Positions 1 through 6,581 of a stretch of DNA of 17,477 nucleotides are shown here, piece after piece; position 1 is the first letter of the stretch, and each line of letters opens with the position of its first letter. The position numbers were made by a program, and so were the translations under genes. Source of the DNA: DASQLQ01 sp035629935 (GTDB lineage Bacteria; Actinomycetota; CADDZG01; WHSQ01); contig DASQLQ010000156.1 of assembly GCA_035629935.1 (NCBI GenBank), forward strand, positions 1-17,477. Reading direction: 5' to 3'. Under the pieces are notes generated by a model. The model worked only from the letters and a program-made list of their open reading frames with translations, did not search any database and was not told the origin of the DNA.

Positions 1-1
1 A

Positions 2-265
2 CAACCTGCCCCCAAGGAACATCCCTGGCGCTCGATGCCCAACCACGGCATGACGCCGCACGTGTCGGGATCTTCTTTGTCAGCGCAAGCGCGCTACGCC
101 GCGGGCACCCGCGAGATCCTGGAGTGCTGGTTCGAAAGCCGCCCCATCCGTGAGGAGTACCTGATCGTCGATCGCGGCAACCTTGCGGGAGCCGGAGCGC
201 ATTCATATAGCGCGGGCGACGCAACCGGTGGCTCCGACGAAGCGGCGCGCTTCAAGGATGGCTAG
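2..265 (+). CDS. fdh: NAD-dependent formate dehydrogenase, C-terminal fragment
   Basis: This is the last 87 codons of a gene that begins before the window. The product would oxidise formate to CO2 with reduction of NAD+, in the cytoplasm (D-2-hydroxyacid dehydrogenase superfamily, EC 1.17.1.9). The translated tail runs PAPKEHPWRSMPNHGMTPHV and continues with SGS, AQARYAAGTREILECWFE, RPIREEYLIV and a closing GAHSYSAGDATGGSDEAARF. From memory this follows the C-terminus of Pseudomonas sp. 101 formate dehydrogenase almost residue by residue. The His in the GMTPH segment corresponds to the catalytic His332 of that enzyme, followed as there by Ser-Gly. No stop interrupts the frame from base 2 to the TAG at 263-265. 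The N-terminal part and promoter lie outside, so intactness cannot be judged. Confidence 0.93.
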   Translation, partial: QPAPKEHPWRSMPNHGMTPHVSGSSLSAQARYAAGTREILECWFESRPIREEYLIVDRGNLAGAGAHSYSAGDATGGSDEAARFKDG

Positions 266-325
266 CCGGAGGGGTGACTTGACGGAAGCCGGGGCGGTGT
301 CGCCGATTGCCATGATTTCGACGCG

Positions 326-1060
326 ATGAGCGAGACGACGGACGATCAGGCATTCGTCATCGATCCTGCGGGACTCTTGCGGATGCTCGTGATCGCCGTC
401 GCGGCGCTTGCTATCCTGAGCCTTGCCTCGCAAGCGTTGCTCTACCTTCCTGACTTCACCCTTCGAGATCTCGCCGCCGACCTTTTCTCGGTCGATCATG
501 AGCGCAGCGTTCCCACCTTGTTTTCAGCGGTGCTTCTCCTTTCCTGTGGTTATCTGGCTTTCGTCGTAGCGCGGCTCCGCAGCAGTGTGGGGGGCGACTA
601 CGTCCGTCATTGGGTCGCCTTTTCCCTTCTCTTGATCTATACCGCCGTCGACGAGTTCGTGAGCCTCCACGAGAGGTCGATCCTGTTGTTACGAAGGTTG
701 CTAGACATCGACAGCGGCCCGTTCTTCTTCGCTTGGGTGATCCCTGCCCTGGTTTTCGTCTGCGTGGTGGCGTTGGCGTTCGTGGGATTCCTGAAGAACC
801 TTCCGTCGCCCAGTCGACGATGGATGTTGCTGGGTGCCACAGCCTTGGTCGGCGGAGCCATCGGCGTCGAGATGGTGGCCGGGATAGTCGCCTCCGCGCA
901 AGGTCAGGAGGCCCTCGTTTACATGATCCTCACGACCATAGAAGAAACGCTCGAGATGCTGGGGGCCGCACTCGTGTGGTGTGCAGTGCTTGCCTATCTG
1001 GGTGCGATCCTTCCGGGCGGCAGAGCCGGGTTCCGGATAGTGGGGCCGGATAACTCCTAG
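326..1060 (+). CDS. Six-helix integral membrane protein of unknown function
   Basis: I do not recognise a named family. The 244-residue product has six hydrophobic stretches, roughly residues 16-41, 62-83, 95-113, 134-156, 166-189 and 209-229, so it should sit in the cytoplasmic membrane. Charged residues that stand out inside or at the edge of helices are Asp109-Glu110 and His115-Glu116 in the segment DEFVSLHE, and Glu206-Glu207 with Glu210 in the segment EETLEM. Such buried acid/His groups could bind a metal or carry protons, but this is inference. The ATG at 326 is the only good start after an in-frame stop at 275-277, and no clear Shine-Dalgarno precedes it. It starts 60 nt after the formate dehydrogenase stop and ends 50 nt before the next gene, so cotranscription is possible. 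Confidence 0.75.
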   Translation: MSETTDDQAFVIDPAGLLRMLVIAVAALAILSLASQALLYLPDFTLRDLAADLFSVDHERSVPTLFSAVLLLSCGYLAFVVARLRSSVGGDYVRHWVAFSLLLIYTAVDEFVSLHERSILLLRRLLDIDSGPFFFAWVIPALVFVCVVALAFVGFLKNLPSPSRRWMLLGATALVGGAIGVEMVAGIVASAQGQEALVYMILTTIEETLEMLGAALVWCAVLAYLGAILPGGRAGFRIVGPDNS

Positions 1061-1110
1061 CGAACCGCAGGACTATCCTCCGAACCCGAGGCGAGCGATC
1101 AGGAGGCCCC

Positions 1111-2040
1111 ATGAAACTCGACGGGATCCATCACGTGACGTGCATCACCGGAGACGCGCCGGCGAACGTGCGCTTCTACTCCGGAACCCTCGGTCTCAGG
1201 CTCGTCAAGAAGTCGGTGAACCAGGACATGCCGACGATCTATCACCTGTTCTATGCCGACGAGGAAGGCGGTGCAGGGTCGGACATCACGTTCTTCGAGT
1301 ATCCGGGAGCGGCCAGAGGTCGAGCCGGGGACGGGATGATCCACCTGATCACGTTTCGCATCGCGTCCGATGACTCGCTCGACTTCTGGGAGCAACGATT
1401 GAAGTCGCACGGCTTCGACTCCGTGCGCGCCGGCGGTCGATTGCGATTCGAGGATCCCGAGGGCCTGAACCTCGAGCTCGCGGTGGACACCTCTGGCGAC
1501 ACACCTCTTCGTGCCCGCCATCCCGAGATACCTGAAGAGCACGCGTTGATGGGCTTCGGTGGGGTGCGGGCGTTCACGTCGGAGGTTTCGGCCAGCAAAG
1601 CTCTCTTCGAAGAAACCCTGGGGTTCGAGCCCGACGGAGGGACCGCATGGACCGTCCGCGGCGAGAACCGGGGTTCGTTCTTCATCTACGACGAGGCGCC
1701 GGGCCACGGCCTCGAGGGGGCCGGAACGGTTCATCACGTCGCGTGGGCGACCCCGATGGACGAGCAGGAAGCGTGGCGCAAGCGCGTCGCCGGCGGCGGG
1801 ATGAACGTAACGCCGGTGATCGACCGGTTCTATTTCAAGTCGATCTACTTCCGGGAGCCGTCGGGCGTGCTGTTCGAGATCGCGACGTTGGGTCCCGGGT
1901 TCGCCGTCGACGAGCCTTTGGAAACACTGGGCCAGGACCTCGCGCTTCCTCCGAACTACAAGCATCTCCGTGCGGAGCTCGAGAAGCAGCTGACTCCCCT
2001 GCCCGACCCGCGATCCGAGGACCTCACCCGCCGATCATGA
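1111..2040 (+). CDS. Two-domain VOC protein, ring-cleaving dioxygenase-like (MhqO/PcpA type)
   Basis: The 309-residue protein consists of two glyoxalase/bleomycin-resistance (VOC) modules, about residues 3-125 and 146-260. It matches the family annotated as ring-cleaving dioxygenases (MhqO/MhqA, PcpA), which open hydroquinone- or catechol-type rings with Fe(II). The expected metal triad is visible: His8 in GIHHVT, His209 in TVHHVAW and Glu256 in LFEIAT. The order and spacing resemble His11, His227 and Glu276 of PcpA. The length is typical. A strong AGGAGG sits at 1101-1106, 4 nt before the ATG. Substrate cannot be read from sequence; a role in quinone or aromatic detoxification is the usual inference. 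Nothing nearby forms an aromatic degradation pathway, so it may act alone. Confidence 0.9.
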   Translation: MKLDGIHHVTCITGDAPANVRFYSGTLGLRLVKKSVNQDMPTIYHLFYADEEGGAGSDITFFEYPGAARGRAGDGMIHLITFRIASDDSLDFWEQRLKSHGFDSVRAGGRLRFEDPEGLNLELAVDTSGDTPLRARHPEIPEEHALMGFGGVRAFTSEVSASKALFEETLGFEPDGGTAWTVRGENRGSFFIYDEAPGHGLEGAGTVHHVAWATPMDEQEAWRKRVAGGGMNVTPVIDRFYFKSIYFREPSGVLFEIATLGPGFAVDEPLETLGQDLALPPNYKHLRAELEKQLTPLPDPRSEDLTRRS

Positions 2041-2055
2041 AAATGAGGCGCTGAC

Positions 2056-2065
2056 CCCCTAGGGG
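2056..2065. promoter_or_regulatory. Perfect 10-bp palindrome CCCCTAGGGG
   Basis: A perfect palindrome lies 16 nt after the VOC gene stop and 35 nt before the earliest start of the next gene. It has no loop, so it is a poor RNA hairpin and more plausibly a protein-binding site, or chance in GC-rich DNA. Confidence 0.2.
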
Positions 2066-2132
2066 CATCCGTCCCTCAAGGCCGCCAGACACCCGGTCGA
2101 TGGTTCTTGGAGACCTACCGAAAGGGAACGTG

Positions 2133-2582
2133 GTGTTCAGGCTTTCTAACGTCACCGGTGGCATCTTGGTCGTTGCGTTGCTTGCCGGCGGCGTAACTGT
2201 GGTGAAGGCCGCCATGGCTCCACCGGCACAAAGCTCGGCACAGGAGCCCCCAACCGAGGAGATCATCCCTACTCCCGAAGCCACCCTTCCTTCGCCGGAA
2301 CCCACAGTTGAGGTGGATGCGTCTCCAGTTGCGGCCCCGCCCCCCGTCGTCCTAGAGGAGGAGGCCGTACAAGTTGCCGACCCGGAGAGAGCGGTCACGC
2401 TGGATGACGACGAGCCCGATGAGGCAGGAAAGCCCGACAACCATGGCTCGGTCGTGTCTGTCGCAGCTCATTGCCCAGTAACGGGCCGCGCTCATGGCCA
2501 ACTCGTCAGCTCCATCGCCAAGGACAAACAAGCAACGGTCGCCGACGCGGAAGCGGCCTGCGCCGCCGCCCTCGATGATTAG
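2133..2582 (+). CDS. Membrane-anchored or secreted proline/acid-rich small protein
   Basis: No known family is recognised. Near the N-terminus is one hydrophobic segment (GGILVVALLAGGVTVV) that may be a signal peptide or membrane anchor. It is followed by a low-complexity stretch rich in Pro, Glu, Ala and Thr with repeated PTPE/PSPEPT-like motifs, then an acidic run (LDDDEPDEAGKPD), then a more ordered C-terminal part of about 45 residues with two cysteines (HCPVTGRAHG and AEAACAAAL). The layout suggests an anchored protein whose small C-terminal domain is held away from the membrane by a disordered linker. I prefer GTG 2133 because AAAGGGA at 2121-2127 lies 5 nt upstream and it gives a short N-terminus starting FRLSN. 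GTG 2130 and ATG 2100 are in-frame alternatives adding 1 or 11 residues. Confidence 0.65.
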   Translation: MFRLSNVTGGILVVALLAGGVTVVKAAMAPPAQSSAQEPPTEEIIPTPEATLPSPEPTVEVDASPVAAPPPVVLEEEAVQVADPERAVTLDDDEPDEAGKPDNHGSVVSVAAHCPVTGRAHGQLVSSIAKDKQATVADAEAACAAALDD

Positions 2583-2627
2583 GGTCCAGTAACAGATACC
2601 TCCCCGAGGTCGAGGGATAAAGGTCTA

Positions 2628-2633
2628 TAGGGT
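2628..2633 (+). promoter_or_regulatory. Candidate -10 element (TAGGGT) for leaderless transcription
   Basis: TAGGGT fits the TANNNT -10 pattern and ends 7 nt before the GTG at 2641, the spacing expected if transcription starts at the start codon. No Shine-Dalgarno precedes that GTG. No convincing -35 is visible, and a shifted TATAGG reading (2626-2631) is possible. Confidence 0.35.
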
Positions 2634-2640
2634 CTCCCGC

Positions 2641-3153
2641 GTGTCGTCGGGTGGGTACCTCAGCGAAGAAGACTACGAACGAGCCAGACAGCTCGTTCCG
2701 ATCTCATGTGTCGACGTTTTGCCCTATCGGGTGGCGCACGGTCTCGAGGTCGGCCTGATCAGACGCCGCGTTCCTGCAAAGAACGGCTCATGGACGTCGG
2801 GTTGGGCTCTGGTAGGGGGCCGCGTTTACCGCGGTGAAACGCTGGATGTCGCACTTCGGCGTCACATCGAAACAACGCTCGGCCCCCACATCCACTGGGA
2901 TCCCGGCGTCGACTGGGACCATCCGGTTGCCGTGGGACAATACCTGCTCGAGCCTGTCGAGGGATCCTCTTTCGATCCTCGTCAACACTCGATCGCCGTG
3001 ACGTATGCGGTGGTGTTGGAAGGTTCGCCGGAGCCGCAAGGGGAGGCCGAGGACTTTCGGTGGTTCCTACCCGACGCGCTTCCCGCCGATCAAGAGATCG
3101 GATTCGATCAAGCGCGCGTGGTCCACGCCGCGATCGACGCTCTCCGGGCGTAG
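2641..3153 (+). CDS. Nudix-fold DUF4916-like protein with degenerate Nudix box
   Basis: The 170-residue product resembles actinobacterial DUF4916 proteins of the Nudix superfamily: a short N-terminal helix (YLSEEDYERARQLVP), then CVDVLPYR, VGLIRRR, and GWALVGGRVYRGETLDVALR leading into the Nudix helix. The canonical box is GX5EX7REUXEEXGU. Here Gly60 and Glu66 are present, but the next part reads R74-H-I-E-T-T-L-G-P82, so the Glu after Arg is His75 and the metal-binding Glu pair is Thr78-Thr79. Classical Mg-dependent pyrophosphohydrolase activity therefore looks unlikely, and the protein may bind rather than cleave nucleotides. The GTG at 2641 lacks a Shine-Dalgarno but has a TANNNT hexamer 7 nt upstream. 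It converges on the minus-strand receiver gene, with only 14 nt between the two stops. Confidence 0.82.
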   Translation: MSSGGYLSEEDYERARQLVPISCVDVLPYRVAHGLEVGLIRRRVPAKNGSWTSGWALVGGRVYRGETLDVALRRHIETTLGPHIHWDPGVDWDHPVAVGQYLLEPVEGSSFDPRQHSIAVTYAVVLEGSPEPQGEAEDFRWFLPDALPADQEIGFDQARVVHAAIDALRA

Positions 3154-3167
3154 GTAAAAGGTCCGTT

Positions 3168-3545
3168 CTACGGGTGTCCGGCCATGGCGATGCTGTCGAG
3201 CTTGTAGAGAAGCTTCTCGACCGACTCGGTCTTCAGGAAGTACCCATCCACGCCCACCGACGCCATCTCCTCGGCGTGTGCTTCGTCGATCGAATGCGTC
3301 AGCGCTATGACACGGATCCCCGGGTGACGATCCTTGATCGCGCGCGTGGCTTCGACGCCATTGAGCACAGGCATCATGACGTCCATCACGACTGCCTCCG
3401 GCCTGAGCTCGTCGACAAGGGCGATCGCTTCTTCCCCATTCGATGCCTCCCCGACCACAACGAACGTGGTGCCCCTCTCGATGAACTGCTTGAGAAGGAA
3501 CCGATATTCGGGGTTGTCGTCCACGAGCACGATCCTGAGTTCCAT
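3168..3545 (-). CDS. Stand-alone response regulator receiver (CheY-like)
   Basis: The 125-residue protein is a complete receiver domain with no output domain. Conserved residues are Asp9-Asp10 (acid pocket, LVDDN), phosphoacceptor Asp55 in VVMDVMMP, Thr83 (ALTHS) and Lys105 (FLKTES). A single-domain regulator normally acts by binding a partner or relaying phosphate. The hybrid kinase starting at 3981 on the opposite strand is the nearest candidate partner, but that kinase carries its own receiver, so pairing is inference. No clear Shine-Dalgarno precedes the ATG; instead the hexamer TAGATA (minus strand, 3558-3553) lies 7 nt upstream, consistent with a leaderless message. The gene is divergent from the small secreted peptide gene at 3677 and convergent with the Nudix-like gene. 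Confidence 0.93.
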   Translation of the reverse strand: MELRIVLVDDNPEYRFLLKQFIERGTTFVVVGEASNGEEAIALVDELRPEAVVMDVMMPVLNGVEATRAIKDRHPGIRVIALTHSIDEAHAEEMASVGVDGYFLKTESVEKLLYKLDSIAMAGHP

Positions 3546-3552
3546 CAGTCTC

Positions 3553-3558
3553 TATCTA
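3553..3558 (-). promoter_or_regulatory. Candidate -10 (TAGATA) for the receiver gene
   Basis: Read on the minus strand, TAGATA lies 7 nt before the ATG. It is part of the 9-mer CGATAGATA, which also occurs at 9795-9803, 6 nt upstream of the sigma-like gene at 9810. No -35 is obvious. Confidence 0.3.
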
Positions 3559-3603
3559 TCGGCAGTTGAGGGCTCGGGCTGAACCAGGCTTCGTGGAGAC
3601 CCA

Positions 3604-3625
3604 CAAAATCCCAGGAGGGTTTTTG
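3604..3625 (+). promoter_or_regulatory. Hairpin carrying an AGGAGG motif
   Basis: CAAAATCCC (3604-3612) pairs with GGGTTTTTG (3617-3625) around an AGGA loop, with a single T-T mismatch. The AGGAGG at 3613-3618 spans loop and stem, so folding could limit ribosome access to the TTG at 3623. It could also be a weak terminator-like structure or chance. Confidence 0.3.
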
Positions 3626-3676
3626 CTCGCCTTGAACGAATACCTCATGAACGACAACCGCGGCGCAGGAGGATGA
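3623..3676 (+). CDS. Possible leader peptide ORF upstream of the secreted peptide
   Basis: A short frame beginning TTG at 3623 encodes 17 residues, LLALNEYLMNDNRGAGG, and its TGA (3674-3676) directly abuts the GTG start of the next gene. AGGAGG at 3613-3618 lies 4 nt before the TTG. The Shine-Dalgarno of the next gene (AGGAGG, 3667-3672) lies within its last codons, an arrangement that favours translational coupling. The frame also stays open upstream, with other possible starts at GTG 3593 and TTG 3566; ATG 3647 would give only nine residues. Real translation is unproven, and a frame this short can arise by chance. Confidence 0.3.
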   Translation: MLALNEYLMNDNRGAGG

Positions 3677-3871
3677 GTGAGCAAGAAATTGAAGATGTTC
3701 GTGGTGACGGCTGCGATGACCGCCGGGATGGTCATCCCTGCAGCGCCGGCCGGAGCCGGCACCTGTGCAGTGGCCAACCCCGAGGTCGACGCAGTCGTGT
3801 GCGGGACCTATTTCACCGTCATGCGGGTGGCGTGTAAGCCGCTCGAGAAGCTCGGCGGCGGCTGCATGTAG
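3677..3871 (+). CDS. Small secreted cysteine-rich peptide
   Basis: The 64-residue product starts at GTG 3677, 4 nt after a perfect AGGAGG (3667-3672). The N-terminus has a charged MSKKLK, a hydrophobic core and PAAPAGA, giving a Sec signal peptide probably cut near residue 27. That leaves a mature peptide of about 37 residues with four cysteines (30, 42, 53, 63), spaced 11, 10 and 9 residues apart, probably forming two disulfides. I do not recognise the family. An extracellular structural, signalling or antimicrobial peptide are all possible, and none is shown. A strong intrinsic terminator follows 16 nt after the stop, so it is a short independent or leader-coupled transcript. Confidence 0.72.
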   Translation: MSKKLKMFVVTAAMTAGMVIPAAPAGAGTCAVANPEVDAVVCGTYFTVMRVACKPLEKLGGGCM

Positions 3872-3887
3872 CTGTTGGTTCAAAGGG

Positions 3888-3913
3888 AAAAGGCCCCTCA
3901 CGGGGCCTTTTTT
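3888..3913 (+). terminator. Rho-independent terminator
   Basis: AAAAGGCCCC (3888-3897) and GGGGCCTTTT (3902-3911) form a perfect 10-bp stem around the loop TCAC, followed by further T residues. It follows the small secreted peptide gene and separates it from the histidine kinase. The A-tract on the left would let it work weakly in the other direction too. Confidence 0.92.
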
Positions 3914-3980
3914 CTTTCTGAGCGGAAAGATGACGTGTTTGAGTCATGCGCCCGGCAGTCATCAGGTCGAAGATTGACCC

Positions 3981-6500
3981 ATGGCCGAAATCGGTTTGAA
4001 ACCATCGCGGCTCGTAGCCAGGCCCAAGTGGCTGATCTACAGCCTGATCTCAGCTTTCCTCATCATCCTGTTCCCCTTCGCCGGGCCGGAAGCGCAGTCC
4101 TACATCTACACCCTGACCGCGGTTCTCTGCTGCGTCGCAATCTTCGCTGCAGCGAAGAAACAATCCGGCCGGATGAAGCGTGCGTGGACCTTGATCGGCT
4201 CGGGCATCTTGGCCTGGACGGTCGCCGACATCATGTGGCATGGAGCAGAGATCATCGGCGACAGCGCGCCGTTATTCCCCGCTCCCATGGACGTCCTCTA
4301 CGTCCTCGGCTACCCGTTGATCGCAACCGGGTTGCTTGCGATGAGTCGATCCCGAAAGCGATCCGGCAGGGCAGAAACGATCGACTCGGCACTTATCGCC
4401 GTCGGCTTGGGCGTGGTCGTTTGGGTTTCGCTCGCCGCTCCCTACGTAGGCGCTCCGGGTTACTCCGGTTTGCAGCTGGTAGCAGCGATCGCGTATCCCG
4501 CCGGTGACGCCCTGCTCCTGGGAGTCCTAGCGCGGTTCCTCTTCATGGGTACGAACCGCAGCCACTCTTCCCGCCTTCTCGTCATTTCGTTCCTGCTGCT
4601 GCTCGTGACCGACGGCATCTACCTGCAGCAATCCTTGGTAGAGACCTACGTCTCGGGAGGCTTGCTCGACCTCGGATGGCTCATCTCGTACCTCGCGATC
4701 GGAGCAGCCGCCTTGCACCCGAGCTCGCTCGACGCAACGGAAGATAAGACGGAAAGCCGACAGAAACTGTCCTCGCGGCGACTCGCGCTCGCGATGGCGT
4801 TGCCCATCGTCGGACCTGCCCTATTCAGTGCACAGGTCATCAACGGTGTTGACGTTAATCCGATCGTGATCCTCGTAAGTACGAGTGTCTTATTCGCTCT
4901 ATCGATTGCGCGTGTACGTGGCATCGTCGTCGGCTACAACGAACAGATCGTCACGTTGGACGAACAGAAAGACAACCTCGCTCAAGCCTTCGAGAACATC
5001 ACGGAGAACAACAAGGCACTCCGTTTTCAGGCCCAAGTATTAGAGGAAGTCGAGTCCTTCGTTCTTGCATTCTCGACGACGTCCGAGCTCACCTATTGGA
5101 ACTCGTACGCAGAACGCTTCTTCGGGTTGGATGAGGCCTCGATGGGACAGACCCTGGTGGACCTGTTCCCGGATCTCGATGGCGATCTACTGGCGACCAT
5201 CGGAGGGTCGCTCGATAGACACGCAACATGGGAAGGCGACATAACCTTCACCCTCCGCGGCAGCGAAGAGTTCGCCCGAACGATGATCTCTGAGATGCAC
5301 GACGAGGCAGGTGCGGTCGTCGGAACCATCTGTCTGGGCCGAGACGTGGGTGGAAGCCGCGACCTGGAGGAGCGATTGCGACGGGCACAAAAACTCGAGG
5401 CTTTCGGGCAGCTGGCCGGTGGAGTCGCCCACGACTTCAACAACTTATTGGCGATCGTCATCAACTACGCACGCTTCTTGATCGATGATCTTGCGACCGA
5501 CGATCCTCGTTCGGCCGACGCCCGCGAAATCATGAAGGCTGGGGAGCGAGGCGCTCGCTTAACACGTCAGCTACTGACCTTCTCGAGAAAGACCAAAGTC
5601 GACCCGGAGACTCTCTCGCTGAACGACATCGTGAAAGACATGGGTCAGATGTTCTCCCGGACCATCTCGGAGAACGTTCGATTCGCCGTCGACTTAGCCG
5701 ATGGACTCTGGTTCACAAGGATCGACCCGGGCCACCTGGAATCGGTGATCATGAACCTGGTGGTGAACGCCCGAGACGCGATGGCAGACGGTGGTGCCTT
5801 GACTCTGAAGACCGCGAATCATCCGCTCGATGACAGCGAAGCGAGCGCCCTGGGGCTCAAACCCGGTCGTTATGTGTCTTTCTCAGTGGCCGACACCGGC
5901 CATGGGATGGATGAAGAAACCCGGAGCCGGATCTTCGAACCTTTCTTCACAACCAAAGATGTGGGGAAAGGCACCGGTCTCGGTCTCGCAACCGTTTACG
6001 GGATCGTGGACGAAGCCCATGGAACGATCGACGTCCAGAGCACTCAGGGCGTGGGCACGACCTTCACCGTCTACCTGCCGTTCGAGGCGGAGGAAGCAAA
6101 GGATTGGCATCGCATCAGCCGACCGGACCTCGGCCTGCGCGGTAACGGAGAAAGGATCGTGCTTACCGAAGATGAAGATGGTGTACGTGAACTAGTCACC
6201 AGGATGCTTCGGCGCAACGGCTATGTGGTTCAGGCGTATTCATCCTCCGAAGAAGCAGCCAAAGACTTTGAAGAAGGCCTCACTCAAGCAGATCTGCTCT
6301 TGACCGATATCGTGATGCCCGGCCTCTCTGGTCCAGAGCTCGCCAAACGCGTGGGCATCCCGACTCTGTTCATGACGGGCTACTCGGACCTCGAGCGGGA
6401 CCGGACGCGCTCGATGACAACACTGTCGAAACCCTTCGATGAAGCTCAGCTGGTAGATGCCGTTCGTTCGGTGCTAGCCACATCCGTTTTGGCTGCATAG
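3981..6500 (+). CDS. Membrane-bound hybrid sensor histidine kinase
   Basis: The 839-residue protein senses an unknown signal and autophosphorylates. About ten hydrophobic segments fill residues 16-311, including LFPAPMDVLYVLGYPL, a segment type I associate with membrane sensor regions of actinobacterial GGDEF/EAL proteins. A PAS-like domain follows (about 350-455). The HisKA domain has phospho-acceptor His484 in GGVAHDFNNLLA, the NtrB-like subtype. The HATPase shows the N box (Asn592, Asn596), G1 box DTGHGMDE (638-645), F box FEPFFTTK and G2 box GKGTGLGLA (662-670). A C-terminal receiver has the acidic cluster near 730-732, phosphoacceptor Asp776 (LTDIVMPG), Thr799 and Lys817. No output domain is fused, so phosphate probably passes to another protein; the receiver at 3168-3545 is one candidate. 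All catalytic motifs look intact. The Shine-Dalgarno is weak. Confidence 0.95.
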   Translation: MAEIGLKPSRLVARPKWLIYSLISAFLIILFPFAGPEAQSYIYTLTAVLCCVAIFAAAKKQSGRMKRAWTLIGSGILAWTVADIMWHGAEIIGDSAPLFPAPMDVLYVLGYPLIATGLLAMSRSRKRSGRAETIDSALIAVGLGVVVWVSLAAPYVGAPGYSGLQLVAAIAYPAGDALLLGVLARFLFMGTNRSHSSRLLVISFLLLLVTDGIYLQQSLVETYVSGGLLDLGWLISYLAIGAAALHPSSLDATEDKTESRQKLSSRRLALAMALPIVGPALFSAQVINGVDVNPIVILVSTSVLFALSIARVRGIVVGYNEQIVTLDEQKDNLAQAFENITENNKALRFQAQVLEEVESFVLAFSTTSELTYWNSYAERFFGLDEASMGQTLVDLFPDLDGDLLATIGGSLDRHATWEGDITFTLRGSEEFARTMISEMHDEAGAVVGTICLGRDVGGSRDLEERLRRAQKLEAFGQLAGGVAHDFNNLLAIVINYARFLIDDLATDDPRSADAREIMKAGERGARLTRQLLTFSRKTKVDPETLSLNDIVKDMGQMFSRTISENVRFAVDLADGLWFTRIDPGHLESVIMNLVVNARDAMADGGALTLKTANHPLDDSEASALGLKPGRYVSFSVADTGHGMDEETRSRIFEPFFTTKDVGKGTGLGLATVYGIVDEAHGTIDVQSTQGVGTTFTVYLPFEAEEAKDWHRISRPDLGLRGNGERIVLTEDEDGVRELVTRMLRRNGYVVQAYSSSEEAAKDFEEGLTQADLLLTDIVMPGLSGPELAKRVGIPTLFMTGYSDLERDRTRSMTTLSKPFDEAQLVDAVRSVLATSVLAA

Positions 6501-6581
6501 CAGGAACCCCTCCACTCCTGGGAGAATGACTCGGGTACATGCCGGACGCCCCCCAGGGGTCGACATCGAGGGAGAAGATTC

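Noticed and set aside
1099..1965. Long open frame of 288 codons on the minus strand opposite the VOC gene
   Set aside because: It is an antisense shadow of a clearly coding gene with a perfect ribosome-binding site and conserved metal ligands; the translation is Arg/Val/Glu/His-rich with no recognisable motif.
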